A stretch of DNA of 64,000 nt, taken from Nitrincola tibetensis (GTDB lineage: Bacteria > Pseudomonadota > Gammaproteobacteria > Pseudomonadales > Balneatricaceae). The stretch spans positions 1 to 64,000 of the forward strand of contig NZ_QKRX01000001.1 in NCBI RefSeq assembly GCF_003284585.1. The letters run 5' to 3'. The notes beneath the pieces were generated by a model. The model did no database searches and was not told the DNA's origin. It was given only the letters and a program-made list of their open reading frames with translations. The translations under genes were made by a program, and so were the position numbers. Positions within the stretch are counted from its first letter, which is position 1. Every line of letters begins with the position of its first letter. Positions 1-7,475 of the stretch are shown piece by piece.

Positions 1-85
1 AACTCGAAATTGGGAGCCTAAAGGTGCCGTCTCACTAAATCCCGCAAGACTTGAAGAAATGGCACTCAACAAACAAGCAGCTTAA
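1..85 (+). CDS. C-terminal end of an unidentified protein (cut by window edge)
   Basis: An open frame enters from the left edge (codons in phase with base 2) and ends at TAA 83-85, giving 27 residues that end in LEEMALNKQAA. I do not recognise the family from this tail. Nothing downstream continues it. It may be the intact end of an upstream gene or another remnant like its neighbours; the fragment is too short to decide. Confidence 0.35.
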   Translation, partial: TRNWEPKGAVSLNPARLEEMALNKQAA

Positions 86-208
86 GCATAGTATTTTGGA
101 CAACTGGGTTGAAAACTACCGGCGTCGTGAGAGTGGTTATTTGTTGATGGTTCTCGCGGCCTACACCTGCTGCAATACTCGCAAGTTGATACGTTTACGC
201 GCCGTTCG

Positions 209-523
209 ATGCTTCATATCAAACTAAGAGGGAAGTCTGTTTTGTCCCAGTCTTTTATGTTTTACGCTATTATTACCATAGTGGGAGGCTTGATTTTATT
301 GCATTTTTATAAAAGTCTACAAACTCGCACGGCGATGGAGAGAGAGTCCGAGACGACAGTGTTGCATCATTGCAGCGCTAGTATCGGTGTGCCACTTTTC
401 ATCGATCATCAAGCCAGTCAAGAAGACATCCTTAAGTTGGCCGGTTTGGCAATGTATCAAGCAAAAAAAGAAGGGAGAAATATCATCCGCTACTTCGAAA
501 ATTCAGACAAACGTTCACAGTGA
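209..523 (+). pseudogene. Remnant of a membrane diguanylate cyclase (internal deletion)
   Basis: The 104-residue frame joins two unrelated-looking parts. Residues 1-45 look like the start of a membrane sensor: a basic N-terminus, one hydrophobic helix at about 16-33, then a charged stretch. Residues 55-96 are the end of a GGDEF domain, with the typical SASIGV strand and the closing AMYQAKKEGRN helix. The sensor remainder, the GGDEF signature and the nucleotide site are missing, so it cannot make c-di-GMP. The frame stays open across the join, placed at about bases 340-375, which suggests an in-frame deletion. Its stop overlaps the GTG start of the next gene. A recent loss is my inference; assembly collapse is the alternative. 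Confidence 0.7.
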
Positions 524-1767
524 CCTATTCTATAGCAGTGATTGGCAGTGGCATGGCAGGGCTGGCGGCCGCGTATCGGGCCGGATGCGCAGGCCACAAG
601 GTCACCCTATTCGAAGCCCTCCATAGCCATGGCATGGATGCTCATGCTCTGACGGTGGAGGGCGGCTTAGTTGATGTCCCCCTGCGTGTGATGAGCCCTG
701 ATGCTTGGCCAAGCCTGCTCGAACTCGCCAAAGAGGTGGGGGTGGACATTTTCGAAGTACGCACTCATGCATCTTGCAGTTGGAGCAATCGTCACACCTG
801 GTTTCGCAGCGGGGAAGTTCCAATTCTAGGCTGGCCTTTTATCGGTTCTTGGCGCTACCTGGATGTCCGTGCAATGCGCGTGTGCTTCGGTATCTGGCAG
901 CTGGGACGCCTCACTCGAAAGCTCGAACACCTTAGCAGTGATGCGACTTTGGGTAAAATTCTTGAACAGCATAGGTTTGATCCACTGTTTTGGCGTGGGC
1001 TGGTGCTGCCGATCCTCACCACCATCTGTACCTGCGAAGAAAAATATCTGCTCAACTGGCCAGCAGTGCAGTTGCTGTCGTTACTGCATGGAATCCTCCA
1101 CGGTTCTAGACTCTACCGCCTCACGGGCGGCACATCTACGCTGGTTCAAGGTCTGGCCAAAGGCTTGCCGCTGCATTCCGGTAGTCCCGTGGCACAGGTT
1201 GAGATCTGTGAGGAAGGGGTAAAGGTCTATAACAAGCGAGGTGAGGGTGGGGTGTTCGACCGAGTCATTGTGGCCACGCAGGCGAATCAGCTTGGTTTTT
1301 TAAATGATGCACAGTTTGGCGAGGAGCGGAAAATGCTGGAAGGCATCGAGTTCGACTCAGGTGAACTCTGGGTTCATCAGGATCCACGCTTCATGCCCTC
1401 GAAGAGAGAGGACTGGACTGTGCTAAATTTTCAGATGGATGAGGCACTGGCAAAGCCCATGTTTACCGTCTGGGTTAATCAGGTGGAACCCACGCTCAAG
1501 GGCCACGCGCCGATCTTCCAGACTTGGAACCCGCTGTTCGAACCAGATCCCGACACTGTGCTGTATCGGGTGCCATTGGAGCGCGCCGTCGTCCACTCTG
1601 GCACGGCTCGTGTCCACGAAGCCCTTGGGCAATGGCACTGCCAGCCTGGACGTAAAGTTTTCTTCTGTGGTTCTTGGGCATACGAAGGCGTGCCGCTGCT
1701 GGAATCCGCTGTGCGCTCGGCGAATGCCGTGGTGGAGGTTATTAGCAAGCAAAACAAAACACTATAG
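520..1767 (+). CDS. FAD-dependent oxidoreductase (amine oxidase/desaturase-like fold)
   Basis: This 415-residue protein begins with a clear FAD-binding Rossmann motif, AVIGSGMAGLAAAYRAG, followed by the acidic strand end LFEA. Near the C-terminus, FFCGSWAYEGVPLLESAV fits the second flavin-contacting motif of this superfamily. It resembles NAD(P)-binding flavoproteins related to protoporphyrinogen oxidase and phytoene desaturase; the substrate cannot be read from the sequence. The GTG start overlaps the stop of the upstream GGDEF remnant, so the junction may have brought it under a new promoter. The usual partners of this family (DUF1365, cyclopropane synthase) are absent. Its G+C content looks higher than that of the genes further right. 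Confidence 0.75.
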   Translation: MTYSIAVIGSGMAGLAAAYRAGCAGHKVTLFEALHSHGMDAHALTVEGGLVDVPLRVMSPDAWPSLLELAKEVGVDIFEVRTHASCSWSNRHTWFRSGEVPILGWPFIGSWRYLDVRAMRVCFGIWQLGRLTRKLEHLSSDATLGKILEQHRFDPLFWRGLVLPILTTICTCEEKYLLNWPAVQLLSLLHGILHGSRLYRLTGGTSTLVQGLAKGLPLHSGSPVAQVEICEEGVKVYNKRGEGGVFDRVIVATQANQLGFLNDAQFGEERKMLEGIEFDSGELWVHQDPRFMPSKREDWTVLNFQMDEALAKPMFTVWVNQVEPTLKGHAPIFQTWNPLFEPDPDTVLYRVPLERAVVHSGTARVHEALGQWHCQPGRKVFFCGSWAYEGVPLLESAVRSANAVVEVISKQNKTL

Positions 1768-1864
1768 ATGTAGCAAAGTTCGTGTAAATCATCGCCCGAT
1801 TAGCGCGGCGATCAGTCCCCTAAAATAGTATGAACCACTATTTAAAAATGGAGCAGGAGTTAGG

Positions 1865-2026
1865 ATGAAAAAAATAGAAGGTGAAACGCGGGCGGTTCAC
1901 TTCCCTCCGCAGGATATGTCTGATCGCATCGCTCTTTCCACTGTGCGTTTTATGCGCTACTTTACCGATGTGTTTTTTGCTGGGCGTTATGGTCATCGTG
2001 CCGTGGTGCTGGAAACACAATCATGA
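1865..2026 (+). pseudogene. Truncated alternative oxidase (AOX), N-terminal 53 codons
   Basis: A good ribosome site (AGGAG) precedes an ATG and 53 codons. Residues 20-51 match the first helix region of alternative ubiquinol oxidase, including the hallmark RYGHRAVVLET. The frame then stops after two more codons. The glutamate of the LET motif is the first di-iron ligand; the later ligand motifs of the family (NERMHL, LEEEA and RADE..H) are all absent, so no oxidase can be made. The stop overlaps the ATG of the following permease by four bases. A deletion joining AOX to the next gene is my inference. An intact copy elsewhere cannot be excluded. Confidence 0.75.
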
Positions 2027-3108
2027 CAAATCAGTGGATACACACTGGCAGTAGCCTACAACGATACTTTTTCTTATTGCTGCTGATGTTGGTCAGCCTA
2101 TTGTTTTTTTATCTCCTCAAACCGCTGTTCACGCCCGTGTTCTGGGCGTGTGTCATCAGTCTGCTGTTTTACCCATTTCAGACAAAATTACAGCGGCGCT
2201 GGGGTAGCAGGCCAAACCTCATTGCCTTGACCACCTTGTTGCTATGTTCTGTTGTGGCGGTGATTCCCATTTTGCTGTTACTGGCGTCTTTTGTACGGGA
2301 AGGCGCCATTCTTTATGAAAAAATCGATTCTGGTGAGATTGATCCCGAGGCCTATGTCGATCGTCTGCAGTCGGCATTGCCTCTCTTGCAGCGTCCCTTG
2401 GATTGGTTTGGCGTGGGGGCCGATTCTCTTAAAGAACATATCTCGTCTGGCGCCTTGGCCGCGAGTGGTTTTGCAGCGGAGAATGTTTTTTCTCTGGGGC
2501 AGAGCACCTTTAAGTTTTTCCTCAGTTTAGCACTGATGCTGTATCTGACCTTCTTTCTGCTGCGAGACGGTTCTCGTCTGGTGGATCTTGTTGCCCGTGC
2601 ACTTCCCTTGGGCAAAGAGCGTGAACGACTGTTGTTTTCTAAGTTTGTGAAGGTGAGCCGTGCTACCGTAAAGGGGAATTTGGTGGTGGCCCTTGTGCAG
2701 GGAACACTAGGGGGGATTATCTTCTGGATACTGGGCATCTATGCTCCCGTTCTATGGGCAGTTGGCATGGCTATGCTGTCATTGATTCCAGCCGTTGGCG
2801 CTGGAGTGATCTGGCTACCATTTTCCATCTACTTGTTTGCCATTGGTGAGGTGAGCTCTGCAGTGGTGCTGGTGCTGTATGGTGTGCTGGTGATTGGCTT
2901 AGCAGACAACATTCTACGGCCAATTTTGGTGGGTCGAGATACTAAGTTACCTGACTGGTTGGTATTGCTCTCCACGCTGGGAGGCTTGATGACATTTGGT
3001 ATTAACGGATTTGTTGTAGGGCCGTTGATTGCCGCGTTATTTCTTGTATTCTGGCAGATCTTCAGTCGAGACTTCAACGTGGATGGGTTACAGGATGAGC
3101 AAGAGTAG
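2023..3108 (+). CDS. AI-2E/PerM family membrane permease
   Basis: A 361-residue polytopic inner-membrane protein of the AI-2E transporter family (PerM/YdiK group). Hydrophobic pairs lie at the N-terminus (about residues 15-55) and at 65-90. A polar periplasmic stretch follows, and the C-terminal half carries the typical block with LIPAVGAGVIWLP and ADNILRPILVG. Family members have been linked to autoinducer-2, small-molecule or ion export, and the substrate here is unknown. The start overlaps the alternative oxidase remnant, so the original promoter region of this gene may have been altered by that deletion. It faces the small membrane-protein genes on the other strand. Confidence 0.85.
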   Translation: MTNQWIHTGSSLQRYFFLLLLMLVSLLFFYLLKPLFTPVFWACVISLLFYPFQTKLQRRWGSRPNLIALTTLLLCSVVAVIPILLLLASFVREGAILYEKIDSGEIDPEAYVDRLQSALPLLQRPLDWFGVGADSLKEHISSGALAASGFAAENVFSLGQSTFKFFLSLALMLYLTFFLLRDGSRLVDLVARALPLGKERERLLFSKFVKVSRATVKGNLVVALVQGTLGGIIFWILGIYAPVLWAVGMAMLSLIPAVGAGVIWLPFSIYLFAIGEVSSAVVLVLYGVLVIGLADNILRPILVGRDTKLPDWLVLLSTLGGLMTFGINGFVVGPLIAALFLVFWQIFSRDFNVDGLQDEQE

Positions 3109-3109
3109 C

Positions 3110-3154
3110 GGCTTGGGCACAAGGCTCCGTTGACTGGGAGCATAGCGCCCAGCC
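3110..3154. terminator. Possible convergent terminator hairpin
   Basis: GGCT-GGGC (3110-3118, one bulged T) can pair with GCCCAGCC (3147-3154), and GCTCC with GGGAGC lies inside. It sits just after the permease stop and before the convergent yqjK-like gene. There is no strong T-run, so this is tentative. Confidence 0.35.
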
Positions 3155-3188
3155 TAAGCAAAACTGTGTTAAAGGGGTAAGGTGACGC

Positions 3189-3434
3189 TTATCTGTTGGT
3201 CTTGTTGGAAAACCTAGCCATGTAAAATCTCAACAACAAAGGCAGGGCTTTTGCTAGGAAGATCATCATTAATGTCGACTTACCTGTTAGCATGCGTAGG
3301 GCCATGCTGCGAGGAAAGGCATCATTGTCGGATGGCGGTTCAGGGTTGAACATGCGTCTCAACTTCTCTCTTTGCACCTGAAGCTGTTGGCGGAGCACCT
3401 TGCGTTGGTTGTTTGAGTTCGGGACTGATGTCAT
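3189..3434 (-). CDS. YqjK-like small membrane-associated protein
   Basis: This 81-residue protein has a basic coiled segment rich in Q, R and K (about residues 10-28) and then one hydrophobic segment near residues 55-72. Its place as third gene after YqjD-like and YqjE-like proteins, and its layout, resemble E. coli YqjK. Sequence similarity is too weak to be certain. It overlaps the upstream gene by four bases (ATGA), so the three are surely cotranscribed. Function of the family is unknown; a role in envelope or stationary phase is only suspected from YqjD. Confidence 0.5.
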   Translation of the reverse strand: MTSVPNSNNQRKVLRQQLQVQREKLRRMFNPEPPSDNDAFPRSMALRMLTGKSTLMMIFLAKALPLLLRFYMARFSNKTNR

Positions 3435-3814
3435 TGTTCAAACCTTTTGCGTATGAGTTCAAGATCTTCTGCCAGTTCCTCTCGGGTGTCGGAAAACGCT
3501 TGGTCGCCTTTTCTCGCCAGAGCATTGAACCTTAGGCATAGGATGGTAAAACCTGCGCAATAGACCACGGCTGCAGCAACCAGAGCAGAGATGCGATAAG
3601 GTGTATCCCAACTGGCCAGCAGTAGCAAGATCGTCAGTGAAACCAGAAGGCTGGTTAGCAGGCAAGCACCTACCAACAACAGCAATAGCATTCCCATCAA
3701 CCGACGTTTTTCGACCGTCAACTCAACCCAAGCCAATTGGCTGTAGAGTGAACCTTGGGCAAGCAGTGCGCTAGCCGTTGATCCCATGCTGGTTTTTGAC
3801 TGGTCTGAACTCAT
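3431..3814 (-). CDS. YqjE-like phage-holin-family membrane protein
   Basis: A 127-residue protein with two adjacent hydrophobic helices (about residues 40-65 and 72-95) between an N-terminal amphipathic region containing the WVELTVEKRRL segment and a charged C-terminal helix. This is the layout of the YqjE / putative holin-X family. It is coupled to its neighbours by four-base overlaps at both ends. No lysis genes are nearby, so a phage holin role is unlikely. The E. coli homologue is an inner-membrane protein of unknown role cotranscribed with yqjD. Confidence 0.6.
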   Translation of the reverse strand: MSSDQSKTSMGSTASALLAQGSLYSQLAWVELTVEKRRLMGMLLLLLVGACLLTSLLVSLTILLLLASWDTPYRISALVAAAVVYCAGFTILCLRFNALARKGDQAFSDTREELAEDLELIRKRFEQ

Positions 3815-4116
3815 CTGCGTGTAAACAGGTAGCCGATCAGAAGACCAACAACAGCAGCCGTACCCACGGCTTTCCAGGGTTCGTCACAGATCTTTTCGGA
3901 GACTTCTGCACTGGTTTCATGCACTTTATCTGCCATGTCTAGGCCACGTTTGGTCATCTCTTTTTTGGCGGAAGTTAAGCGAGATAGAAGTTTTTCCTTC
4001 ACGTCTGCAAATTCTTCTCCACCTAGGGTATCTGCTTCCTTGAGAAGTGATTCAAAGTCTTTAATGATGTTAGAAAACTCGTTGGACAGAGATGATGTTT
4101 TGTCTGAGGATTTCAT
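3811..4116 (-). CDS. YqjD/ElaB family (DUF883) membrane-anchored protein
   Basis: The protein is mostly helical and charged and ends in one membrane helix within WKAVGTAAVVGLLIGYLFTRR-like sequence, as in E. coli YqjD, ElaB and YgaM. I chose the ATG at 4116 because an AAGG ribosome site precedes it and the resulting 101 residues equal the E. coli length; an upstream start would add 34 unconserved residues. YqjD binds ribosomes at the membrane in stationary phase, and a similar role here is inference. It is the first gene of a three-gene operon. Confidence 0.75.
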   Translation of the reverse strand: MKSSDKTSSLSNEFSNIIKDFESLLKEADTLGGEEFADVKEKLLSRLTSAKKEMTKRGLDMADKVHETSAEVSEKICDEPWKAVGTAAVVGLLIGYLFTRR

Positions 4117-4281
4117 TGTGGTGCCTTGATAGTTAATTTGTTGAACCCTCAATATGGCGACAAACGCGGCGGTTTTCTGTGCGCTAGAACACTCAGTAAC
4201 TCTTTGGAGGATGAGCACGAGGGGGTTGTAAAGATGTTAATGCGTGGACTGCTGCTTGAGGCTCCTTCATCAACCTCTACA

Positions 4282-5982
4282 TCAACGTAAGGCGTAAAGC
4301 GACACAATTAAAACCAGAGTTAACAGTCCAAAAAAAGCAGATAAGTAGCTTTGTATAGTTCTTTCTGCTTGGTTAAGTGCGATTAAGGTCGGCAGTGAAA
4401 ATCCTGGCTTGGTTTCTTGTCCTTCAACACGTAAAGCGTTGCGTGAGGTCAGTCGATCTATCCGGGTTGCGCAGGCCTCTTTTATTTTTATTAACGGGTA
4501 AATAATATCTCCAGTGGGTATTTGAAAACGCAGATAGGACCCAACAAAATACAAAGCAACAAGCGTTAATCCGGGCACTAGAAGCAGGCTAGGATAGTGT
4601 CTCCACTGAGATAAAACCGAAGGTAGATCCAACTCAGGGATTAACAGACTTGGCCCCAAACCACAGATGACCACCAAACCACCCCATCCTAAATTCATGC
4701 TAAGTGGCAGTGCAGAAGGGGTCGGACTTTTTTCTTTCCACAATAGGCTTAGAAAGCGAAACATGAGTAAGGTCGTGGCCAGAGCGCTTGCCGTAATGCT
4801 GGGCAGCAACCAAATGGGTAAAGCGTCTTGGTCTAATACATGCTTAAGTGCTAGCTTTGCTTGAATACCGCTGTTAAAGACACCGATCAGCGACAAAGCA
4901 GGCACTAAAATACCGATTTCAATCATCAATAAGGACACGCCTTGATAGCGATCCTTAAGCCCGACGGATAAGAATAAGGCACCTTTGGCAATGGCATGAT
5001 GAAAGGCAAAGAGTAGAAGCGTCGGTAGCAGAACGCTCCAGATATCTGGAGCGATGAATACTGCACCCAAGGCGCAGGTGATCAAGCCCATTTGACTGAT
5101 GCTTGAATAAGCAAGAACGGCTTTGGGAAGCGTTTGTAATAGCCCTATGCCTCCTGCAACAAAGGCCGCCAAAAGTCCGATCAATATCATGATCAGTCCC
5201 ATAGTGGGCAAAGCAATCATGCCGAAAGGCAAGATGGATAGCCATGCGAACAATCCCGCTTTGATCATGGCTCCACTCAAAACGGCGCTGGCCGGAGTGG
5301 GGGCGACAGGATGAGCTAGGGGCAACCACATGTGCAAAAATGGAAGCCCAGCTTTTACGCCAAAGCCAAGAAATAGGCAGGTTAGGGGAACCCATAGGTT
5401 CTCGGCTTGGGGTAAGTGCGTTTTCAGTTCTGCAAAAATAAGTGTGGAGTGGGCAGAGGCTGCGCTGGTTAAAAACAATCCCCCGAGAATCAGCATTTCA
5501 CCCAAAACGGCCATCACTAAATAAATGCGTCCAGCAAATAGGGCATTGTCTTGTCGGGTGTGAATAACCAGCCCATAGGCTGAGAAGGTCATTAACGCAA
5601 AAAACGTATAAAAGCTAATGATGTCCTGGCTGATGAGCAAACCAAGGTTGCCTGCGAGTGTCATTAGCCATAGCAGCCAAAAGCGATTCGCATTTTGATC
5701 ACTTTTTAAATAGCCTAGACCAAAGCAAGCTGAAAAAATCCACAATAAGGACGTGAAGCGAAGGAATACTTTATGGGTTAAGTCGGTTCCCCACAGACTG
5801 CCCAAAAACAATGAGGGTAGTTCTAGACTTTGACTCGGCATAAAGCTTAGCAAGAGGGCAGGCAGTGGCGCTAAAATAGCCAAGTAGGGAATCATTGCCC
5901 GGCTAGCAGGATGTAAAAATGCCAATAGTAATATCAAAGGCAGACAGGGAGTTATGAAGAGCCAAAACTGAAAAAAAGTCAT
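4282..5982 (-). CDS. Third ND5/MrpD-like antiporter subunit (atypical)
   Basis: A 566-residue membrane protein of the proton-conducting family shared by complex I NuoL/M/N and MrpA/D. The core block has the conserved lysines in GFGVKAGLPFLHMWLP and in AMIKAGLFAW. The helix-5 glutamate, present as E140 and E135 in the two sister subunits, is an alanine here (A129 in FFALMTFSAYGLV). It also has a longer C-terminal extension. It is the last gene of the operon and overlaps the previous one by four bases. It may stand in for the N-terminal part of MrpA, or play a more structural role; both are inferences. Confidence 0.8.
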   Translation of the reverse strand: MTFFQFWLFITPCLPLILLLAFLHPASRAMIPYLAILAPLPALLLSFMPSQSLELPSLFLGSLWGTDLTHKVFLRFTSLLWIFSACFGLGYLKSDQNANRFWLLWLMTLAGNLGLLISQDIISFYTFFALMTFSAYGLVIHTRQDNALFAGRIYLVMAVLGEMLILGGLFLTSAASAHSTLIFAELKTHLPQAENLWVPLTCLFLGFGVKAGLPFLHMWLPLAHPVAPTPASAVLSGAMIKAGLFAWLSILPFGMIALPTMGLIMILIGLLAAFVAGGIGLLQTLPKAVLAYSSISQMGLITCALGAVFIAPDIWSVLLPTLLLFAFHHAIAKGALFLSVGLKDRYQGVSLLMIEIGILVPALSLIGVFNSGIQAKLALKHVLDQDALPIWLLPSITASALATTLLMFRFLSLLWKEKSPTPSALPLSMNLGWGGLVVICGLGPSLLIPELDLPSVLSQWRHYPSLLLVPGLTLVALYFVGSYLRFQIPTGDIIYPLIKIKEACATRIDRLTSRNALRVEGQETKPGFSLPTLIALNQAERTIQSYLSAFFGLLTLVLIVSLYALR

Positions 5983-7475
5983 GGTTGATACTCCCGAATG
6001 ACAATGAGTCGAGCCCAGCTCAGTGGGCTGAGGTCTGAACCCGCAAATAAGCCGGCCGCAACACTTAATGCGGCCGTAATTAAAGCTGGAATGAGCAGTA
6101 AGGGGGCTGTGTCACGCCATTGCGTGAAGGCTTCATGTGGCCATTGACCTTGTTGCGGTAAAAACCAGATACGATACAGCACGGGCAAAAAATAGGCCGC
6201 GTTTAGCAGGCTGCTGCCAATGAGGACCCAAATAACCCAATCCATTCCCGCCGCCAATGCGCCCGTTCCGAGATACCACTTGCTGATAAACCCAGCAACG
6301 GGCGGAATGCCAATCATGCCCAGTGCGCCAAGGGTAAATGCGGCACTGGTCATGGGCATTCGTCTTCCTGTGCCATTGAGTTCGTGTATTTTGTGTATCC
6401 CTAAGGTTTCTGCATAGTTCCCTGCACAAAAGAACAGAGTCACTTTCATAAGACCTTGGTGCAGAAGATGAACCAGCCCGCCAACGGTGCCGATAGGGCC
6501 GAGCAGTGTGACGCCCAAAACAATGTAGGAAACCTGGCTGACAGTTGAGAAGGCCAGTCGCTTTTTAATATCGGTTTGTTGCAACGCGCGCCATGAGCCA
6601 TACAGAATCGTAAAGCTTGCTAAGAGGCTTAAGGGTAAAACATAACCTTGCTGCCAAGCCAGTTCGATACCAAAGACATCGTAAATGACTCGAATAATAC
6701 CAAACGCGCCTGCTTTTACGACAGCAACCGCATGCAGCAGTGCGCTGACTGGGGCAGGCGCAACCATGGCAGTGGGTAGCCAGCCATGGAAGGGAAACAA
6801 TGCGGCTTTCACGGCCATACCACCAATCAGCAGAAGAAAAATAATGGCACTTGCGATTGGAGATGTTTCAGTAAACTCAGCCATCTGTGACGTTTGACCA
6901 AACGCCAGATCTCCAACAAAGGCATAAAATAAGGCAACCCCTACGAGCAATACGACCCCGCCACTGAGCGTGTAGGCGAGGTACGTTCGCCCTGCTTTAA
7001 GCGATTGTGGCGTTCCACGATGGACGACAAGGGGATAGGTTGAAAGGGTGAGGAGTTCGTAAAAAATCAGAAAGGTGAACAGGTTACCCGCAAGCGAAAT
7101 CCCCATCGTGCTGGCCACGCAAAGGCTAAAGTAGCCAAAAAAACGGCTGCGATTAGGGGAGTTTTCCAGATAGCCAATGGCGTAAAGAGTGGTGCATAAC
7201 CAGAGAATAGAAGACAGGCCAGCGAACAGCATCGCCAGTGCATCTGCGCGCAGAACTAAGGATAACCCCGGAAGTATCTCTAAGGACACCTCGGGCGTTT
7301 CTTGTTGTGCGACAAGGCGGATAAGTAAGATGATCAGTCCGATCTTGACCACCGCTGCAACAAGGTTGAGGGTTGAGCGCAACCCATGTCGCTCTTCTGG
7401 CAGCATGAAAATCACTATTGCTGCTAGGAAGGAGGTCATTAGAACCCAGAGGGGCAACAGGCCAAAAAAACTCAT
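5979..7475 (-). CDS. MrpD/NuoN-like proton-conducting subunit
   Basis: A 498-residue polytopic subunit of the antiporter. It shows the family block with both key lysines (MAVKAALFPFHGWLP and AVVKAGAFGIIR) and the helix-5 glutamate E140 in IFYELLTLSTYPLV. It belongs with MrpD/MnhD and complex I NuoN, which move protons or sodium across the inner membrane. Start and stop both overlap neighbouring genes by four bases, implying translational coupling and fixed stoichiometry. Assignment to MrpD rather than MrpA is not certain, because three such paralogues lie in a row. Confidence 0.85.
   Translation of the reverse strand: MSFFGLLPLWVLMTSFLAAIVIFMLPEERHGLRSTLNLVAAVVKIGLIILLIRLVAQQETPEVSLEILPGLSLVLRADALAMLFAGLSSILWLCTTLYAIGYLENSPNRSRFFGYFSLCVASTMGISLAGNLFTFLIFYELLTLSTYPLVVHRGTPQSLKAGRTYLAYTLSGGVVLLVGVALFYAFVGDLAFGQTSQMAEFTETSPIASAIIFLLLIGGMAVKAALFPFHGWLPTAMVAPAPVSALLHAVAVVKAGAFGIIRVIYDVFGIELAWQQGYVLPLSLLASFTILYGSWRALQQTDIKKRLAFSTVSQVSYIVLGVTLLGPIGTVGGLVHLLHQGLMKVTLFFCAGNYAETLGIHKIHELNGTGRRMPMTSAAFTLGALGMIGIPPVAGFISKWYLGTGALAAGMDWVIWVLIGSSLLNAAYFLPVLYRIWFLPQQGQWPHEAFTQWRDTAPLLLIPALITAALSVAAGLFAGSDLSPLSWARLIVIREYQP

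Noticed and set aside
133-208. Open frame extending the GGDEF remnant upstream of its ATG
   Set aside because: No start codon with a ribosome site is visible in it, and the translated stretch matches no family I know; the ATG at 209 opens a normal sensor-type N-terminus.
86-225. Overlapping open frame starting with ILDNWVENYRRRESG
   Set aside because: No clear start or homology, and it overlaps the GGDEF remnant in another frame; most likely non-coding or decayed sequence.
3431-3814. Phage holin as part of a prophage
   Set aside because: No other phage genes are near; the four-base overlaps with YqjD-like and YqjK-like genes identify it as the YqjE-type protein.
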